Below, piece by piece: positions 9,322-19,169 of a stretch of DNA of 64,000 bases. Source of the stretch: Paenibacillus prosopidis (lineage in GTDB: Bacteria; Bacillota; Bacilli; Paenibacillales; Paenibacillaceae); assembly GCF_003337375.1 (NCBI RefSeq), contig NZ_QPJD01000003.1, positions 124,001 to 188,000 on the forward strand, in the 5' to 3' direction. The translations under genes were made by a program, and so were the position numbers. Each line of letters begins with the position of its first letter. Position 1 is the first letter of the stretch. A model generated the notes under the pieces. That model was given only the letters and a program-made list of their open reading frames with translations. It made no database searches and was not told the origin of the DNA.

Positions 9322-9738
9322 ATGAATTTGTTGAATGGCGCTGCATTTGGAAGAATGGAAGGTGCGCTTCAAGCAGCAGAAATGCGGCAACGCGTCATTT
9401 CCAACAATGTGGCTAACAGTGATACGCCGCATTTTAAACGTTCTGAGGTATTATTCGAAGAGTTGTTGGAGCAGTCGATGGGCGGTAATAAACCAGGACA
9501 TTTGACAGGGAATAGGACCGATCAGAAGCATATTGCGATCGGAACTGGATCAGCAGTTATGCCGAAAGCCATGGTTATTACCGACGAAACAACTTCGATG
9601 AACAATAATGAAAATAATGTCGATATCGATCGTGAAATGTCATTACTTGCTAAAAATCAGTTAAGCTATAACTTGTATATCCAACAAATTAATCATGACG
9701 TAAGAATGATGCGTACGGCAATCGAGGGGAGAAGCTAA
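9322..9738 (+). CDS. flgB: Flagellar rod protein FlgB
   Basis: Proximal rod subunit, exported through the flagellar type III gate and located in the basal body. The 138-aa protein has the N-terminal rod-family signature RVISNNVANSDTPHFKRSEV (about 25-44) and a C-terminal helix with DREMSLLAKNQLSYN for coiled packing. First gene of the fla/che operon; flgC starts 2 bases after its stop, so the two are translationally linked. Confidence 0.95.
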   Translation: MNLLNGAAFGRMEGALQAAEMRQRVISNNVANSDTPHFKRSEVLFEELLEQSMGGNKPGHLTGNRTDQKHIAIGTGSAVMPKAMVITDETTSMNNNENNVDIDREMSLLAKNQLSYNLYIQQINHDVRMMRTAIEGRS

Positions 9739-9740
9739 CG

Positions 9741-10190
9741 GTGAAATTGTCAACAGGATTTGATATTAGCGCTTCTGCTTTAACTGCGCAGCGTCTGCGA
9801 ATGGATGTGATTTCGTCAAATATAGCAAATGCGGAAACGACTCGCGGCAGTTTCGTAAACGGACAATTTCAACCTTACAAGCGGAAGATGGTCGTAATGG
9901 AACCGGTGCAGCAGTCGTTCTCAAGCGTACTGTCGCAGCAGTTAGAGGGTAACTCGGCCGCACAAGGTGTTAAGGTAACGAAGATTAAAGAAGATCACTC
10001 ACCAACCAAGCTTGTGTATAATCCTACGCATCCAGATGCAGACACAAACGGATATGTGAATATGCCGAATGTGGATGTTACGAAGGAAATGGTGGACATG
10101 ATTGCAGCAACCCGTTCCTATGAAGCGAATGTTACCGCACTCAACGCTACGAAGTCCATGTTTGTAAAAGCGCTCGAAATTGGTAAGTAA
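9741..10190 (+). CDS. flgC: Flagellar rod protein FlgC
   Basis: Second proximal rod subunit. The 149-aa protein has the N-terminal signature RMDVISSNIANAETTRG and the C-terminal NVDVTKEMVDMIAATRSYEANV shared by FlgC proteins. It starts with GTG at 9741, with GGGGAG 8 or so bases upstream within the end of flgB. Confidence 0.95.
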   Translation: MKLSTGFDISASALTAQRLRMDVISSNIANAETTRGSFVNGQFQPYKRKMVVMEPVQQSFSSVLSQQLEGNSAAQGVKVTKIKEDHSPTKLVYNPTHPDADTNGYVNMPNVDVTKEMVDMIAATRSYEANVTALNATKSMFVKALEIGK

Positions 10191-10213
10191 ACTGAGATAA
10201 CGGGGGGATTTTG

Positions 10214-10519
10214 ATGATACAACCGATGTCGCTCAGCCAGATAGGAACGTCAAAACTAATTGAATCGAAACCGATTCAACAAGCGACTCCGGCAGAGTTA
10301 ACGCAATCGTTCGGGCATTATTTACAAACTGCGATTGATAACGTGAGCGCCCAAGAACAGAACGTACATAAACTAAACGATAAATATTTGGTCGGTCAGG
10401 TAGATGTCACGAAAGTGCTAATCGCTTCAGAGCAAGCGCAGCTTAGCTTGCAGCTTACCTCACAAGTCCGCAACAAAGTAGTCGAAGCCTATCAGGAAAT
10501 AATGCGGATGCAAATTTAA
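10214..10519 (+). CDS. fliE: Flagellar hook-basal body protein FliE
   Basis: FliE links the MS ring to the rod and is among the first exported proteins. The 101-aa product ends with the conserved pattern VTKVLIASEQAQLSLQLTSQ and VRNKVVEAYQEIMRMQ. ATG 10214 is chosen over TTG 10211 because GGGGGG at 10202-10207 gives a 6-base spacer to ATG and only 3 to TTG. Confidence 0.95.
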   Translation: MIQPMSLSQIGTSKLIESKPIQQATPAELTQSFGHYLQTAIDNVSAQEQNVHKLNDKYLVGQVDVTKVLIASEQAQLSLQLTSQVRNKVVEAYQEIMRMQI

Positions 10520-10561
10520 TCGTACTTTTGACCTAGTAAAGCATTTGGGTGAGGTGACAAT

Positions 10562-12133
10562 GTGAACGAAAGAATCGCCCAATATAGAGGAAGGCTCACA
10601 CAATTTTGGGGCCAAATGGGCAGAAAACAAAAAATATGGCTGGGGGCATCAATTAGTGGGCTTTTGTTAACCATTATTTTGCTCACGATCGTGTTTTCGA
10701 GAACGGAATACGAAATTGCGTTTCAAAATTTGGATACGACCGATGCAGCAGCCATCATGACTTACTTAGACGGCAACGGAATTCCTTATGAGCTTAGCGG
10801 CAATGGAAAAAGCATCTCTGTTCCGAGCGCGGTCGCATCCCGCATTAAAGTGGATGTAGGCTCTCAAGGTCTCGTGCAAAACGGTTCGATAGGCTTTGAA
10901 GCCTTTAACGCAAGCTCATCCCAGTTTGGATCGACTGAAAATGAGTTCAACGTCAAATATTTAAATGCTTTGAACGGTGAGATTCAGCAGTTGTTAAATG
11001 GCATGAAGGGTGTAGAGAGTTCCAACGTACTAGTAAATTTGCCGGAAGAAAGCGTGTTTTTAACGCCTGAAGAAGCAGAACGCGCATCGGCATCGATTAT
11101 GATGACGTTCGCTGCGGGCTATCGTCCTAGTCAGAAGGAAATAGACGGCTACTATAACTTAGTCAAAACGGCAGTGCCAAACTTGGCTATAGCTGATGTT
11201 ACGATCACAAGCCCTGAAGGCGAATTGTTATCCTCAGAAGCTGGCGGAGTTACAGCAGGAAATACGGACGCAGTGGAGTCGCAATTTTTAATCCAGCGCA
11301 AATACGAAACGGAACTGAAGAAGAGCATACAGCAATTTCTTGGTCCAATTGTAGGACCTGACAATTTAGTCATTCAAGTATCAAGCAGCATGAATTTCGA
11401 TAAGAAGCTGACGCAGGAAAACCTGGTTAAACCGCTTGATAACAACAATAATAACGGAATTGTTATTAGCGAAGAAATCAACAACAGCGCCTCGACGGGT
11501 CAAACGGGACAAGCAGGCGGTGTAGCAGGTACAGGAGAAACGGACGTACCCGGCTATGAAGCAGCTTCTACCAATGAAAGCTCTGCGGAAACGAGCTCGC
11601 AAATTCGCAATTATGAAGTCAATCGAATTAATAACAGTATAGAGTCCGGACCATTCGTATTAAAGGACCTCTCTATTAGTATCGGCATTGAAGAGACAGA
11701 ATTGAATGACGATGCAAGTAAAGCTGCAATTATGACATATTTGACTGCATTGGTACGCGCTCAGCTGGCTGATTCCGGTCAGGATGTTAATGATGATGCG
11801 TTGATGGCTAAGAAAGTATCGCTAATTGCACGTACGTTCGCTGCAGGCAATTCCTCTCAAACAAGCGGTTTATCGATGCCTTGGATTATCGGTATCGGAG
11901 TTGCAGCACTCGCAGTAATCGGAGGACTCGTATTTTTGCTCATTCGCAGGCGTAAGCAAGAAGCAGCAGAAGAAGAGATCGAATTGGCTGCTCCTACGAA
12001 AGTGGAATACCCGTCGCTTGATTTTGATAGCGTCAGTAATGAGAGTCAAGCCCGCAAAAATCTTGAAACACTTGCCAAACGGAAACCGGATGAATTCGTT
12101 AATCTTCTTCGCACTTGGCTTGTTGATGAATAG
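10562..12133 (+). CDS. fliF: Flagellar MS-ring protein FliF
   Basis: FliF forms the membrane ring that houses the export gate. The 523-aa protein has a first membrane helix (about 26-46), two periplasmic-type ring-building domains, a Gly/Asn/Thr-rich disordered segment (about 290-340) and a second membrane helix (about 440-460) followed by RRRKQE. The C-terminal end, LAKRKPDEFVNLLRTWLVDE, is the part that binds FliG. Start GTG 10562 follows GAGGTGA with a short 4-base spacer. Confidence 0.96.
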   Translation: MNERIAQYRGRLTQFWGQMGRKQKIWLGASISGLLLTIILLTIVFSRTEYEIAFQNLDTTDAAAIMTYLDGNGIPYELSGNGKSISVPSAVASRIKVDVGSQGLVQNGSIGFEAFNASSSQFGSTENEFNVKYLNALNGEIQQLLNGMKGVESSNVLVNLPEESVFLTPEEAERASASIMMTFAAGYRPSQKEIDGYYNLVKTAVPNLAIADVTITSPEGELLSSEAGGVTAGNTDAVESQFLIQRKYETELKKSIQQFLGPIVGPDNLVIQVSSSMNFDKKLTQENLVKPLDNNNNNGIVISEEINNSASTGQTGQAGGVAGTGETDVPGYEAASTNESSAETSSQIRNYEVNRINNSIESGPFVLKDLSISIGIEETELNDDASKAAIMTYLTALVRAQLADSGQDVNDDALMAKKVSLIARTFAAGNSSQTSGLSMPWIIGIGVAALAVIGGLVFLLIRRRKQEAAEEEIELAAPTKVEYPSLDFDSVSNESQARKNLETLAKRKPDEFVNLLRTWLVDE

Positions 12134-12144
12134 AGGTGGTTCAA

Positions 12145-13158
12145 TTGTCAAAAACGCTCCAAGGATTAACGGGACGTCAGAAAGCGGCCATATTGCTAAT
12201 TACGCTTGGGCCTGAAGTTTCGGCACAAATATTTAAACATTTACGCGATGAAGAGATTGAGCAGCTGACATTGGAAATTGCCAATGTCCGTAAAGTTGAT
12301 AACTTGGACCGTGAAACGATTTTAGGTGAGTTTCACCAAATTTGTTTAGCGCAGGAGTATATTACGCAAGGCGGTATCTCATACGCAAAAGATATTTTGG
12401 AGAAGGCGCTAGGTGAAACAAAAGCGCTAGAGGTTATCAATCGTCTAACGGCTACCTTGCAAGTAAGGCCTTTTGATTTTGCAAGAAAAGCAGAGCCTAC
12501 ACAAATTTTGAACTTTATTCAAAATGAGAATTCGCAGACAATTGCACTCGTATTGTCGTATTTACAATCGGAGCAATCATCGCATATTCTCTCTTCGCTT
12601 CCGCAAGATAAGCAAGCTGATGTAGCAAGAAGAATTGCTTTAATGGACAGCACCTCACCGGAAGTCATTTCACAGGTGGAGCGGGTGCTCGAGCAAAAGC
12701 TGTCTGCTACCGTTACGCAGGATTACACAAATGCCGGCGGTATCGATTCAATCGTACAAATTTTGAATGGTGTTGACCGAGGCACGGAACGTACGATTTT
12801 GGACGCACTCGAAATTCAAGATCCGGAGCTTGCAGAAGAAATCAAGAAAAGAATGTTTGTATTCGAAGATATTGTCAACATCGATAACCGTTCCATTCAG
12901 CGCATCATTCGTGATATCGAGAATGCCGATCTGCAGCTGGCGCTCAAGGTTGCGAGCGAAGAGGTGCGGGAAGCGATATTCCGCAATATGTCGAAGCGTA
13001 TGGCCGAAACGTTCAAGGAAGAAATGGAATTTATGGGACCCGTTCGTCTTCGCGATGTAGAAGAAGCTCAAACCCGCATCGTTGCTACGATTCGCAGATT
13101 AGAAGAGTCTGGTGAAATCATCATCGCACGCGGCGGAGGAGATGATATCATTGTCTAA
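12145..13158 (+). CDS. fliG: Flagellar motor switch protein FliG
   Basis: C-ring subunit that touches the stator and carries torque; it sits between FliF and FliM/FliY. The 337-aa product starts TGRQKAAILLITLGPEVSAQ and has armadillo-like N, middle and C domains, the last with charged residues in the segment around RDVEEAQTRIVATIRRLEE. TTG 12145 is preferred to the in-frame GTG 12136, since GAGGTGG overlaps the GTG and is 5-6 bases before TTG. Confidence 0.95.
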   Translation: MSKTLQGLTGRQKAAILLITLGPEVSAQIFKHLRDEEIEQLTLEIANVRKVDNLDRETILGEFHQICLAQEYITQGGISYAKDILEKALGETKALEVINRLTATLQVRPFDFARKAEPTQILNFIQNENSQTIALVLSYLQSEQSSHILSSLPQDKQADVARRIALMDSTSPEVISQVERVLEQKLSATVTQDYTNAGGIDSIVQILNGVDRGTERTILDALEIQDPELAEEIKKRMFVFEDIVNIDNRSIQRIIRDIENADLQLALKVASEEVREAIFRNMSKRMAETFKEEMEFMGPVRLRDVEEAQTRIVATIRRLEESGEIIIARGGGDDIIV

Positions 13159-13990
13159 TTTGATTAAATCTTCAAGTGTCGTTTCTATTGAACAACTAAA
13201 GCAATTGCAGTGGTTGCATCAACGCAATATGCAGACAGTCGCAGTAGAGGAAGAGCTTATTGATGCCGAGCCGGTTCCTGATGAAGAGACCATTACTCTG
13301 CGAGATCAAATTTTAAATGATGCTCAGCTTTTTGCCGAAGAACGGCTTCGTGAAGCCGCTCAAACAAGCGAACAGCTCATTACCGAGGCGGAGCAGCAGA
13401 TTGAAGCATGGTGGCTGCAGAAGCGTTCGGAGGATGAGACTGCATTTGAAGCGTCAAGACAGGCTGGCTACGAGCTCGGGTATGCCGAAGGAGCCGCTCA
13501 ATCAGAGATTGCGCTTCAAGAAAAGTGGGAGCAGAGGCTAACAGAAGCATCTGCCGTACTGAAGGCTGCTTATGAAATGCGTGAGCAAATTATACAAGAA
13601 GCAGAACCTTTTTTGGTTGACTTAAGCTGCGCGATAGCTGAGAAAATAATTGGTCAGCAGCTTACGCTTGCGCCGGAGATGGCTATTGAGCTCATTCGCA
13701 AATCACTATCAAGGCGCAGGGAGCAGGGTGTCATCACCTTGTGCGTCGCTCCGGGACAACTAGCTTTTGTTCAAGCGGCGAGAGAAGAGCTTCATTTTGC
13801 AATAGATTCGCAAGCTGAATTGCAAATATTGCCCGACTCTACGGTAATAGACAACGGATGTGTTATTCGTTCGGCTTATGGAAGCATTGACGCACGCATT
13901 GACACCCAGTTAGCTGAGATTAAACGAGAGTTAATCCACCTGGCCCATCACAGCGGGGAAGAACGAGGTCATGCTGATGCTGGTGAATAA
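13151..13990 (+). CDS. fliH: Flagellar export ATPase regulator FliH
   Basis: Cytoplasmic stator of the FliI ATPase. The 279-aa product is rich in Glu, Gln and Ala, with a long helical/coiled-coil region (about 50-150, including GYELGYAEGAAQSE) and a V-ATPase E-subunit-like C-terminal domain (about 160-270). TTG 13151 has GGAGGAG 9 bases upstream; ATG 13142 is in frame but only 1 base from that site. It overlaps the end of fliG by 8 bases and the start of fliI by 14, suggesting coupled translation. Confidence 0.9.
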   Translation: MSNLIKSSSVVSIEQLKQLQWLHQRNMQTVAVEEELIDAEPVPDEETITLRDQILNDAQLFAEERLREAAQTSEQLITEAEQQIEAWWLQKRSEDETAFEASRQAGYELGYAEGAAQSEIALQEKWEQRLTEASAVLKAAYEMREQIIQEAEPFLVDLSCAIAEKIIGQQLTLAPEMAIELIRKSLSRRREQGVITLCVAPGQLAFVQAAREELHFAIDSQAELQILPDSTVIDNGCVIRSAYGSIDARIDTQLAEIKRELIHLAHHSGEERGHADAGE

Positions 13991-15302
13991 TCTTGATGTA
14001 TTGAAATACATCGAACATCTGCAGCCTCTGGATCCTGTCCGGGTAAATGGTAAGGTAACGCAGGTCATCGGACTCACGGTCGAATCGGAAGGACCTGACG
14101 CAAGCATTGGCGATGTTTGCTTCATCTACCCTTCGAAAGGCGCCAAGCCGCTGAAAGCCGAGGTTGTCGGATTTCGTGATAACAAAGTCATATTGATGCC
14201 TTTGGGCGATCTCCATTCGATTAGTCCAGGCTGTGATGTTGTAGGAACAGGGAAGCCTCTAACCGTACAGGTCGGTTCCGAATTGCTTGGTAGAGTACTT
14301 GACGGATTAGGAAATCCGCTTGACGGCTCGTTCTTGCCTAGGCGTATGCCGCATTACTCAACACATAACGAGCCAAGTAATCCTTTAAAGCGACCGCGCG
14401 TCGTTGAGCCGCTTGGAATCGGCGTTCGAGCCATTGATGGTTTACTTACAGTCGGACGCGGTCAACGCGTAGGTATTTTTGCCGGTTCCGGTGTCGGTAA
14501 AAGTACGCTGTTAGGCATGATCGCTCGTAACACTTCTGCAGATGTGAATGTAATAGCCTTAATCGGCGAGCGCGGCAGAGAAGTGCTTGAATTTATCGAG
14601 AAGGATCTTGGTCCTGAAGGCCTCGCGCGTTCTGTCGTTATCGTTGCTACTTCAGATCAACCGGCATTAATACGGATGAAGGGCGCTTTGATTGCGACGT
14701 CGATTGCTGAGTATTTCCGCGATCGCGGTCTCAATGTCATGCTGATGATGGATTCCGTCACCAGATATGCAATGGCGCTGCGTGAAGTAGGTCTAGCAAT
14801 AGGCGAGCCGCCGGCTACTCGCGGTTATACGCCTTCCGTATTCGCTGCCCTTCCAAAGCTGCTGGAGCGGGCAGGAACTGGTCCAACAGGCTCGATAACA
14901 GCTTTTTATACCGTACTCGTCGATGGTGACGATATGAATGAGCCGATTGCGGATGCCGTTCGCGGCATATTGGATGGCCACATTGTGCTCAGCAGACATT
15001 TAGCCCATAAGGGACATTTTCCAGCGATCGATGTGTTAGCTTCTGTTAGTCGGGTTATGAAGGAGATCATAACGGAAGAACAACAAGATGCCGCGAATGA
15101 ATTAAAAAAACTGCTGTCTATACATAAAGATTCGGAAGACTTAATCAATATAGGGGCGTACCAGCGAGGTTCAAACCAAGAAATTGATTTGGCGCTTCAA
15201 TATATTGATTCTATCCAGAGCTATACAAAGCAGAAAACGAATGAAAAGGTGAGTCTAGAAGAAGCGCAGCATCGTTTAATTACCGATTTCTACAGGAGTT
15301 GA
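13977..15302 (+). CDS. fliI: Flagellum-specific export ATPase FliI
   Basis: Hexameric ATPase of the flagellar type III export apparatus. The 441-aa protein shows Walker A GIFAGSGVGKSTLLG (about 165-180), GERGREVLEFIEKDLG, Walker B VMLMMDSVTRYAMALREVGL and the signature PPATRGYTPSVFAALPKLLE of the F1-beta-like family. ATG 13977 is 7 bases from GAGGT; ATG 13971 in the same frame is possible. It lies between fliH and fliJ, its partners. Confidence 0.96.
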   Translation: MLVNNLDVLKYIEHLQPLDPVRVNGKVTQVIGLTVESEGPDASIGDVCFIYPSKGAKPLKAEVVGFRDNKVILMPLGDLHSISPGCDVVGTGKPLTVQVGSELLGRVLDGLGNPLDGSFLPRRMPHYSTHNEPSNPLKRPRVVEPLGIGVRAIDGLLTVGRGQRVGIFAGSGVGKSTLLGMIARNTSADVNVIALIGERGREVLEFIEKDLGPEGLARSVVIVATSDQPALIRMKGALIATSIAEYFRDRGLNVMLMMDSVTRYAMALREVGLAIGEPPATRGYTPSVFAALPKLLERAGTGPTGSITAFYTVLVDGDDMNEPIADAVRGILDGHIVLSRHLAHKGHFPAIDVLASVSRVMKEIITEEQQDAANELKKLLSIHKDSEDLINIGAYQRGSNQEIDLALQYIDSIQSYTKQKTNEKVSLEEAQHRLITDFYRS

Positions 15303-15311
15303 ACAGGGTAG

Positions 15312-15758
15312 ATGGCATCGTTTCGCTATTCGTTTCAAAAGATAGTCGATTTGAAATCAAGTGAAAAGACACAGGCAGAATGGATCCTTTCATCCGCAAT
15401 TGGAGCGCTTGCTTCGGAAGAGCAGTCGCTTGAGCAATTGCGCGAGAAGCAGCGGGAATGGGAGCAAAAGCTGCACGATGCTTCTCAATCGGCTGTGCCG
15501 CTGTCCGAGCTTCAGCTCGTCCAGCACTATTTAGACCACTTAGTAACCTGTATTATGAACAAACAGACAGATGTGAAGCATGCGCAAAAGGAAGTAGAGC
15601 AGTGCAGATTGAAGCTTTCTGACAAAATGAAGGACGAGAAGGTTTGGCTTAAAGCAAAAGATCATGCACGCGATCGGTTCCAGTATGCTTTGCAAATTAA
15701 GGAGCAGAATGAACTGGATGAGCTGACAAGCGTCCGTTTCATGCTATCAACCCCATAA
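15312..15758 (+). CDS. fliJ: Flagellar export protein FliJ
   Basis: Small coiled-coil stalk protein of the export ATPase ring and chaperone escort. The 148-aa product begins FRYSFQKIVDLKSSEKTQAE, the typical FliJ start, and is helical throughout. It starts 9 bases after fliI. Confidence 0.93.
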   Translation: MASFRYSFQKIVDLKSSEKTQAEWILSSAIGALASEEQSLEQLREKQREWEQKLHDASQSAVPLSELQLVQHYLDHLVTCIMNKQTDVKHAQKEVEQCRLKLSDKMKDEKVWLKAKDHARDRFQYALQIKEQNELDELTSVRFMLSTP

Positions 15759-15789
15759 CGTGATGTGAGACGCCGGCTAGAGGGAGTGA

Positions 15790-16701
15790 ATGAAATTGGC
15801 GGGTTCGGATATGGAAAAGCAAGGCTACAGTGCAATGGAACGATTAATGTTTTTGATGACGCCGATATTATTTGCAATTGTATTACTAGGCGTATTGTAT
15901 ACCCTCTTTAATATTGATTTTCGCAACAAAATTCTTGAAGCTGGAAATTCAGTTCCGTTCTTGAAAGACGTACTTCCTGAGCCAAATGTTGCAGACGGCG
16001 CGCTTAATGATGACGAGCTGAAAACAGCAAATATGTCAGCGAAGATCGCGGATCTTCAAGCGAAGCTAACTGCTATTCAAGGCGAGTTGGCTGCTGCTAA
16101 TCAAACGAAGACGACGCTGGAGCAAGCGATCAAAGATTTGGAAAGCGATAATAACCAGCTTAAACGCGTCAATGATGAGGAATTGCTTAAGGATGAGCAG
16201 TACCAGGCGAAAATCGTAGAGTTGTCGAGTATGTTTTCCAAAATTACACCAAGTAAAGCTGCGCCGATTTTACAAAGTATGACGCTTGAGGAAATGGTGC
16301 TTGTATTTGCGAATATGCGCGCAGATGACCGGGTTCGCATTATGGAGAAAATGAATCCGCAAACGGCTGCCGACGTTGCAATGATGCTTAAAGATAATGT
16401 GACAGCAAAGGATATGCAAATTTCAGCACTACAGGCGAGGTTAAACGCACAGGAGACGAGTAACACAAAACCTGTCTCGTCCGTACTCGATCAAGAGCAA
16501 CTAAGTGCAACTTTTACAGCAATGGATGCCAAGAGTGCAGGAGAGCTTCTGATTAAAATGGTTGAAGTAAGTCCAAGTAAAGTGCTTCGCATTCTTAATG
16601 CGGTAGACGATCAAACTCGTTCAGTCATAATCGCGGAAATGTCGGCAATCAATGAAACGACTACTGCTCAGCTTGTTTCCAAGCTGATGACCGGCAGCTA
16701 A
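15790..16701 (+). CDS. MotE-like protein of the flagellar operon (YlxF family)
   Basis: In B. subtilis the gene at this place is ylxF, related to the stator chaperone MotE. The 303-aa product has a cytoplasmic start, one membrane helix (about 18-38), a coiled coil (about 75-130) and two copies of a MgtE N-domain-like helical motif (AAPILQSMTLEEMVLVFANM, then ELLIKMVEVSPSKVLRILNA). I infer a periplasm-facing or wall-side role in stator or motor assembly. ATG 15790 is close to AGGGAG; TTG 15796 with a 9-base spacer is an alternative. Confidence 0.82.
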   Translation: MKLAGSDMEKQGYSAMERLMFLMTPILFAIVLLGVLYTLFNIDFRNKILEAGNSVPFLKDVLPEPNVADGALNDDELKTANMSAKIADLQAKLTAIQGELAAANQTKTTLEQAIKDLESDNNQLKRVNDEELLKDEQYQAKIVELSSMFSKITPSKAAPILQSMTLEEMVLVFANMRADDRVRIMEKMNPQTAADVAMMLKDNVTAKDMQISALQARLNAQETSNTKPVSSVLDQEQLSATFTAMDAKSAGELLIKMVEVSPSKVLRILNAVDDQTRSVIIAEMSAINETTTAQLVSKLMTGS

Positions 16702-16750
16702 TTTTTTGATGGATCCTTCTGAACCCCACATTGGAAGGGAGGTGAGAAAA

Positions 16751-18124
16751 ATGGAAATGATGATTCCGCAAATCGCGAGTGCGCAGCCGCAAGTTCAGTC
16801 AACAAACAACGCCCAGGTTGGAAAATCAGCAAACGGCGCTGCATTCCAGCAAACATTAATTCATCATATCAATGGTGAAGCAGCAGTTTCGGAAAATGTT
16901 CAACTTGTACAAGTAATAGCGAAAGCAGGAAATACAAATGCTGCTGCAAATGAAGGCGTTACAGTCGCACCAACTATCTCTGAACTTCTGACTATTATAG
17001 ATGGTTTGATTGAACAACTTGAAACACCTGATGCGGAGGAAGAGGAACAACTAGTTGAAGAGGAGCAACAGCTTAAACAGCTGGAAGCGGCTCTTGACCA
17101 GATGACTGCATTGCTCGCACTTCTTGGCGCACCGGTAACAATCGTTCAACAATCGGCTTCGCTGGCGAATATCGCTGACGATAATTCGTCTTCTGATTCG
17201 GCTGTCATGAGCACAGCAAATGTTAAGAGCGATATACAGGACGTACTGCTTCAACTTCAAGCATGGCTTCAGCAAGGCAGCGTTAAACGTGTCGGGCAGC
17301 AGGAACCGAATTTTCTGGTAGGTCAGCAGCTGCAAGCTTTAACAGCGATTTTGGAAGGCGGGCCGGTGGATACATATAAGTCTCAAACGAAATCGACGTC
17401 TCTTACACAACAACTGTTTACAGCTCAGAGCGTTCCGCAAGCAGAGGTCAGTACTCTTCTGCAGCGCTTATCGCAGCAAACGGTACATCCGGCATTTCTT
17501 TCTACTACTATAAATAGCAACGAACTAGAAACTGAAGTTGAAGCTGAAGTGACAGGGCAAACGATTGAAGCAATTCCGCAAATGCAATTAGGTTCAAGCC
17601 ATTCTGAGACAATCCGGGGAGCAGCCCCGCTCGTACAGAATGCAGCGACCGCAACGTCTTTCGTAGTCGCAGATGAGTTCGCACAATCGATGACAGGTTT
17701 AATTGTTCAGAAGTTTGATGTATCGACATTAAACGGGGTTTCAGAAGCCAAGCTGATGTTATACCCGGAGCATCTTGGACAAGTCGATGTGCGCATTACG
17801 ATGCAAAATGGCATACTGACCGCTATTTTCCAAACGGATACTGCTTTGGCGAAGGACATGCTGGATAATCAGATGGCTCAGCTAAGGTCTGCACTGCAAG
17901 CGCAGGGCCTTATGGTAGACAAGCTTGAAGTGTCGCAAGGACAAACCGCCGCACAGCTTTCTCACCAGCAGCATGGTCAAGGCAGCAATCAACAGTCATT
18001 CACTAACCGACAGTCGTTCAAAGACGAAGACGGCTCAGTGGAATCTGCTTTTGAATCCGAAATGGTGGAACAAGCTGCAGTGCAAGGTCTCGGTTATGGC
18101 AGAGCAATTAACGTAAAAGCTTAA
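16751..18124 (+). CDS. fliK: Flagellar hook-length control protein FliK
   Basis: Secreted molecular ruler that sets hook length and switches export specificity through FlhB. The 457-aa product is Gln/Ala/Thr-rich and low in complexity in its first two thirds, as is usual, and has the conserved Flg_hook domain near 340-420 (LMLYPEHLGQVDVRITMQNG, then LRSALQAQGLMVDKLEVS). ATG 16751 is chosen because GGGAGGTGAG lies just upstream; the upstream in-frame TTG at 16706 has no binding site. Confidence 0.92.
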   Translation: MEMMIPQIASAQPQVQSTNNAQVGKSANGAAFQQTLIHHINGEAAVSENVQLVQVIAKAGNTNAAANEGVTVAPTISELLTIIDGLIEQLETPDAEEEEQLVEEEQQLKQLEAALDQMTALLALLGAPVTIVQQSASLANIADDNSSSDSAVMSTANVKSDIQDVLLQLQAWLQQGSVKRVGQQEPNFLVGQQLQALTAILEGGPVDTYKSQTKSTSLTQQLFTAQSVPQAEVSTLLQRLSQQTVHPAFLSTTINSNELETEVEAEVTGQTIEAIPQMQLGSSHSETIRGAAPLVQNAATATSFVVADEFAQSMTGLIVQKFDVSTLNGVSEAKLMLYPEHLGQVDVRITMQNGILTAIFQTDTALAKDMLDNQMAQLRSALQAQGLMVDKLEVSQGQTAAQLSHQQHGQGSNQQSFTNRQSFKDEDGSVESAFESEMVEQAAVQGLGYGRAINVKA

Positions 18125-18174
18125 CATTAACAATGGATGATCCTTATAGCTTGGAAGAACGGAGGTGATCAGAA

Positions 18175-18678
18175 ATGGCAGACAGCATTTCCACCCGCAC
18201 AGTTTGGCCGAACTACAGTACGTCCAACGTCCAAGCAGCAGCCTCCAAAAAAAGCTCAGACACGCTTGGCAAGGATCAGTTTCTTAGCATTCTAGTTACG
18301 CAGCTTCGTAATCAGGATCCGATGCAGCCGTTACAGGATAAAGATTTCATCGCTCAAATGGCTCAGTTTACTTCTGTCGAGCAGCTTATGAATATGTCAA
18401 CTGAGCTTACGTTAATGAGACAAAACATCGGTTCAGCCTCCAGTCTTATCGGCAAATCGATTGAGTGGAATGAGTATGACGATGCAGGTGAAATCGTAAC
18501 GAAGAGCGGTGTTGTCGATTCGATTATTTCGAAGGATGGCGTCTTGTATGCAGCGGTTGGCGCTACTGAGGTAGCACTTGATTATGTGACGTCCATTTCG
18601 GAAACGCGTGAAAAGACTAGCGAAACGGACAGTAATTCCTCTGATTCTGCTAATGCTGCGGAGGGGGCTGAGACCTAG
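18175..18678 (+). CDS. flgD: Flagellar hook capping/assembly protein FlgD
   Basis: FlgD caps the growing hook. The 167-aa product has the family core LGKDQFLSILVTQLRNQDPM and FIAQMAQFTSVEQLMNMS (about 27-75), then a small beta domain and a Ser/Asp-rich tail. Equivalent to ylxG of B. subtilis. GGAGGTGATC 5 bases before ATG is a very strong ribosome site. Confidence 0.95.
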   Translation: MADSISTRTVWPNYSTSNVQAAASKKSSDTLGKDQFLSILVTQLRNQDPMQPLQDKDFIAQMAQFTSVEQLMNMSTELTLMRQNIGSASSLIGKSIEWNEYDDAGEIVTKSGVVDSIISKDGVLYAAVGATEVALDYVTSISETREKTSETDSNSSDSANAAEGAET

Positions 18679-19055
18679 TGAGTGAAGGTGTAAAAATCGG
18701 TCATCTGTTTCCGGTTAAATCAACACCGCTGCAGCCAACTAAAACAGCAGTCAGCCGTACGCCGCAATCAACTGAATTCCGGGATATGCTTGATGCTAAA
18801 TTATTAAAATTTAGTCATCATGCCGAGCTTCGTATGCAGGAGCGAGGGATTCATTTACAGCCAGAATCATTAACGAAAATAATGAATGCAGTTGAAGAAG
18901 CAGCAATCAAAGGCGCGCAGGACTCGTTAATTGTATTTCGAGATATTGCTATGATTGTGAACGTTCCGAGCCGCACGGTTGTGACGGCGATGGATGGCGG
19001 ACAGATGAGAAGCAACGTGTTTACTCAAATCGACAGCGCTATTATATTATCGTAA
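18678..19055 (+). CDS. Conserved flagellar operon protein (TIGR02530-type)
   Basis: A 125-aa protein of the small family found between flgD and the hook gene in Firmicutes. Its core is KFSHHAELRMQERGI (about 46-60) followed by a conserved beta-rich end with DIAMIVNVPSRTVVTAMD and NVFTQIDSAIIL. Function is unknown; position suggests hook assembly or export. Its GTG start overlaps the last base of the flgD stop codon. Confidence 0.85.
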   Translation: MSEGVKIGHLFPVKSTPLQPTKTAVSRTPQSTEFRDMLDAKLLKFSHHAELRMQERGIHLQPESLTKIMNAVEEAAIKGAQDSLIVFRDIAMIVNVPSRTVVTAMDGGQMRSNVFTQIDSAIILS

Positions 19056-19169
19056 GGCTGGACCTATAAGGAAGCCTTAGCTGTGGACCGACTGAAGCAG
19101 CTAAAGATTTTGTATACGTTAGTAAAGTGAGTTTTCGTTAAATCATCTATTTAGGAGGAATTACGAACG